Assembly (NCBI GenBank): GCA_023429985.1
Contig: JAEZCV010000089.1
Coordinates: 1 to 8,971 of the forward strand
Length of the DNA: 8,971 nt
Direction of reading: 5' to 3'
Source of the DNA: Bacteroidota bacterium
GTDB lineage: Bacteria > Bacteroidota > Bacteroidia > Chitinophagales > Chitinophagaceae
The first letter of the stretch is position 1; each line of letters starts with the position of its first letter. This document shows, in pieces, positions 6,233 through 8,971 of the stretch. The notes below the pieces were generated by a model. It made no database searches. It saw nothing but the letters and a program-made list of their open reading frames with translations, and was not told where the DNA came from. The translations under genes and the position numbers were made by a program.

Positions 6233-8680
6233 TTAGCTGTTTGAAAAACTTATTTTACTGATGATCCTTTTATCGCTGGTTTCATCTGCCTGCATAAACC
6301 ATATTTTATAATATTTGCCTGCTGCCCAGTCATCAATAAAATTTTCATAGAACCTGCTTCCCGGATTCCCACTTTGCCCTCCCGGATAAATTCCATAAGC
6401 TTCAACCGGGTCGGTCATGTGTACGATCATGCGCCAGCTGGGACCATGACTGGTAGTTATTGCGTTAATGGTGTTATTCCATCCGCCTAACGCTAACCCC
6501 TGTCTTCCAAAAGGCAGAAATGCTGTTCTCAGCAAATGATTTATAGAGGGATTTTTATGCTTCCACCATTCTAATCTTCCTGCATTTTCGGCCTTTTTCA
6601 ATTCTTTCGCGGCTTTGTCAAAGGCAGATGTCACCACATCCTGAATTGTTTCCACTTCGGCAGTGTTTATGTCATCAATATACTTCATGGCGGAGTCCTT
6701 CACAAGCAATTCATAGAGCGTTTGATCGTCGGGGTAAGTATAGTTATGTGAAACCCTGCTGATCTCATCCTTCCAGATCTCCATTTCCAGGCTGTCCCAC
6801 CAGGTTTGAAAAATGGTGGGAGCCATTGCATCTGCAGTGGACCGGAAATTCCAGTTCTTTAAAATATCGAGAAAGGTACCGGCTTCTCCGCTGATCCTGT
6901 TCTCATCAATATTCTTTAATAACAAACCGGTAGCAGCTTGTGCAAAAACACTATGAACATCTAATTGCAACTGCATCATATCTTCAGGAACAATGCCCTG
7001 CATGGAATCGAGCTTTCGTGCAATAGCAATTCCCCTGGAAGTAATATAATTTCCGGGAATATAATAAGGATAAGTTGCATCAACAGGTCTTTGATTTGCG
7101 CTTTGGATATAGCCTGAGGGCGGATTCATAACATGAGGATTTTCTTCCTGGGGAATATAACCCTGCCACATATACGAAGAATCATTTCCGGGCATGATAT
7201 AATTGCCCTGCCCTTCCCAGCGTGCTGGAAATTTTGCCTGTTGCCAGATAGCAATGTCACCCGAACGTGAAGCAAAGGTCATATTTTGCCCGGGCGTTTT
7301 AAATATCTTTATGGCTTCTTCAAATTCAACATACGATGTGGCCCGGTTAAGATGGATCCACATCAATCCTTCATTGGATGGCTCATGTGCGGTCCATTTC
7401 AGCGCTATAGCGCGGCCATTCAGATCCTCTCCTGTAAAACTCCTGTCATACATTACTGGACCAAAAGCAGTGTGGGCAACAGTGTCATAAAAATCTGCTC
7501 CTCCCTTGATTTTAATGGTATCAATTCTCAGCGTTGTGGATTGCCAGGCGTTATTGAACCAGTATTCCTGCTTATTATCATCTTTAAAGTTTATGAAATA
7601 ATAATCTCTTACATCGCGCTGGGCATTGGTAAATCCAAATGCAATATCCTTATTGAAACCAATGATAACACAGGGAGTTCCAGGAAAGGTGGCACCATAC
7701 ACATTCATTGTTGGCGTGGTGATCTGCATTTCATACCAGATGCTGGGTAGTGATAATTCAAGGTGAGGATCGTTACAAAGAATGGGATATCCCGATAAAG
7801 TATTTGAACCGGCAACCACCCAGCTATTACTTCCATTATTGCGCTTAGGCCTTCCCGATTCTGTGGTTCTTATTAAAGTAGAATCCAAACCAAAATAATT
7901 TGAATCCGCATCGGCAGGTTTTACCGGAATAAATCCAGCAGCGGCAAAGAAACTTCCTTTCGGAATAATGGGAACCAAAGAATCATGAACCTGCGGAAAC
8001 AATACATTCATTTCAGCATCGCTGAAAACCGATTTCATATTGCTGAACTCCAGGTCCCGATCAAATCCGGCAAGTGTTTTACTCATTTGTTTTAAGAAAA
8101 GAGCAGATTTAAAAATCGACCATCTTTCGGGTTTATAATTCAGCAATTTGTACTCAAGAGGAAGGGCAGCTTCAGTTAAATTATCAATATAAAAATTCAC
8201 TCCTGCAGTATAAGCATCGTAAGCAAGCTTTGATTGAGGATCTGATTCCATTTCTTTTGCCGCCAGTTCGGCTGCATATACCATTCCCATTCTTCTTTGT
8301 TCACGGTCGAAGCGGAGAAACTGGGGATTATCGCCCATTTTTTCACTGATTCTTCCGGCTGCAGCTAGTGTTTGAAATTCCATTTGCCATAAACGGTATT
8401 TTGCATGTAGATAACCTTGCACATACCATGCATCTTCATCGTTTTCGGCAAACACATGTGGCACAAGCCTGTCGTCCATATAAACATCCACCTTGCCTTT
8501 TAAACCATTGATGCTGATGTTCTCACTGGCAGGAATATCCGAAGATTCGGCATTCTGCCAGAAACCCTGTTGAGGAGACACCAGTTTGCCTAATGGAGGT
8601 ATTTGTCCCCAGGGCCTGCTTAAAGCATAAATTAGAGCAAGCGTAATGAGGGTGCTGATAATAAATAAGAATATTCTCAT
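6233..8680 (-). CDS. Penicillin acylase family protein (S45 Ntn-hydrolase), membrane-anchored
   Basis: This is an 815-residue precursor of the self-cleaving N-terminal-nucleophile hydrolases that split amide bonds of acylated substrates (penicillins, acyl-homoserine lactones, lipopeptides). An N-terminal hydrophobic segment (3-20) without a clear signal-peptidase site suggests export with a membrane anchor. The alpha-chain region carries the typical YVQGYLHAKYRLWQME and AAAGRISE motifs (86-112). The cleavage point is Gly283/Ser284 in NNGSNSWVVAGSNT, Ser284 being the new N-terminal nucleophile of the beta chain. Asn529 in SANQRP sits at beta position 246, close to the oxyanion Asn241 of E. coli penicillin G acylase. 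The C-terminal GGQSGNPGSRFYENFIDDW motif is typical. All catalytic parts therefore appear intact. The true substrate cannot be read from sequence. A purine-rich AAAGG lies just upstream of the ATG. It follows pcm by 54 bases and precedes the four-helix protein by 9. Confidence 0.93.
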   Translation of the reverse strand: MRIFLFIISTLITLALIYALSRPWGQIPPLGKLVSPQQGFWQNAESSDIPASENISINGLKGKVDVYMDDRLVPHVFAENDEDAWYVQGYLHAKYRLWQMEFQTLAAAGRISEKMGDNPQFLRFDREQRRMGMVYAAELAAKEMESDPQSKLAYDAYTAGVNFYIDNLTEAALPLEYKLLNYKPERWSIFKSALFLKQMSKTLAGFDRDLEFSNMKSVFSDAEMNVLFPQVHDSLVPIIPKGSFFAAAGFIPVKPADADSNYFGLDSTLIRTTESGRPKRNNGSNSWVVAGSNTLSGYPILCNDPHLELSLPSIWYEMQITTPTMNVYGATFPGTPCVIIGFNKDIAFGFTNAQRDVRDYYFINFKDDNKQEYWFNNAWQSTTLRIDTIKIKGGADFYDTVAHTAFGPVMYDRSFTGEDLNGRAIALKWTAHEPSNEGLMWIHLNRATSYVEFEEAIKIFKTPGQNMTFASRSGDIAIWQQAKFPARWEGQGNYIMPGNDSSYMWQGYIPQEENPHVMNPPSGYIQSANQRPVDATYPYYIPGNYITSRGIAIARKLDSMQGIVPEDMMQLQLDVHSVFAQAATGLLLKNIDENRISGEAGTFLDILKNWNFRSTADAMAPTIFQTWWDSLEMEIWKDEISRVSHNYTYPDDQTLYELLVKDSAMKYIDDINTAEVETIQDVVTSAFDKAAKELKKAENAGRLEWWKHKNPSINHLLRTAFLPFGRQGLALGGWNNTINAITTSHGPSWRMIVHMTDPVEAYGIYPGGQSGNPGSRFYENFIDDWAAGKYYKIWFMQADETSDKRIISKISFSNS

Positions 8681-8734
8681 AAGCCTTTAGTAATGGCAAG
8701 ATAATAATGTTTTACAGGAAGTGCCAGCCGCATA

Positions 8735-8971
8735 TTAATCCTTTTTTCCACCCAGCATAGGAACGAAACTGAACTTATCAAACACTTCTTCTTTCATTGT
8801 TCCATCGGGCTGGCGGGTCAGCCGTTTCATTACCTGCACATCGCCGCTTCCCACAGGAACAACCATACATCCACCGGGCTTTAACTGTTCAACCAGTCGG
8901 GGAGGAATTTCTGGAGCTGCGGCAGTAATTAGTATGCGGTCGAATGGAGCGTAGGTTGGAAGGCCTTCATA
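8735..8971 (-). CDS. pcm: Protein-L-isoaspartate O-methyltransferase, C-terminal part (cut by window edge)
   Basis: The last 78 codons of a gene entering from the right edge; the frame is open from base 8971 to the TAA at 8737-8735. The product methylates isoaspartyl residues in aged proteins with S-adenosylmethionine, starting their repair in the cytoplasm. The visible part has the family's C-terminal landmarks: YAPFDRILITAAAPEIPPRLVEQL, then KPGGCMVVPVG, and the final FSFVPMLGG strand, where the family typically shows FVPL.G. The SAM-binding motif I lies outside the window. The stop is 54 bases before the acylase start with no convincing promoter or terminator between them, so the two may be co-transcribed. 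Confidence 0.92.
   Translation of the reverse strand, partial: YEGLPTYAPFDRILITAAAPEIPPRLVEQLKPGGCMVVPVGSGDVQVMKRLTRQPDGTMKEEVFDKFSFVPMLGGKKD

Noticed and set aside
5895..6236. A 113-codon open frame on the plus strand.
   Set aside because: It is antisense to the four-helix protein, which has clear hydrophobic periodicity and tight spacing to the acylase; the plus-strand product looks like a low-order mix of Pro, Lys and Ala.
7286..7750. A 154-codon open frame on the plus strand.
   Set aside because: It lies wholly antisense to the acylase beta chain, whose conserved motifs are intact, and its translation shows no recognisable domain or signal.
8681..8734. A separate promoter for the acylase in the gap after pcm.
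   Set aside because: No TAnnTTTG box with a TTG partner is visible in the 54 bases; read-through from pcm is simpler.

Overview
The window is an 8,971-base chromosomal segment that reads like a member of the Bacteroidota, probably the Chitinophagales/Sphingobacteriia side (inference, no ribosomal RNA is present). The reasons are two outer-membrane proteins that start with a carboxypeptidase-regulatory-like domain (a TonB-dependent receptor and a DUF5686 protein), a long-form PurC, almost no Shine-Dalgarno sequences, and a promoter of the Bacteroidota type (TTTG / TAnnTTTG) in front of trhO. It looks like ordinary core and envelope genome. I see no mobile element, CRISPR array, RNA gene or phage gene.

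Layout. Positions 1-566 (minus) hold the N-terminal part of a TonB-dependent receptor cut by the window edge. It is divergent from purC (738-1670, plus), and the 171-base gap between them contains a perfect palindrome and three direct repeats. purC converges on trhO (1681-2721, minus) with only 10 bases between the stop codons. From trhO to the right edge every gene is on the minus strand. In transcription order these are: the end of pcm (8971-8735), a penicillin-acylase-family hydrolase (8680-6233), a four-helix membrane protein (6223-5861), a DUF5686 outer-membrane protein (5784-3274), a small basic membrane protein (3220-2858), and then trhO behind its own promoter. The acylase and the four-helix protein are 9 bases apart and are very probably co-transcribed. 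The other gaps are 54, 76 and 53 bases, so a longer transcript from pcm down to the small membrane protein is possible.

Functionally the window mixes housekeeping (purine synthesis, tRNA wobble-uridine hydroxylation, protein repair) with envelope proteins (receptor, DUF5686 barrel, membrane-anchored acylase, two unknown membrane proteins). The most interesting non-coding signal is at 2794-2836. There a 13-bp inverted repeat looks like the terminator of the preceding gene, while its loop and its T-run supply the -33 and -7 boxes of the trhO promoter. No new multi-gene system can be claimed from the sequence alone. No gene-free stretch exceeds 300 bases.
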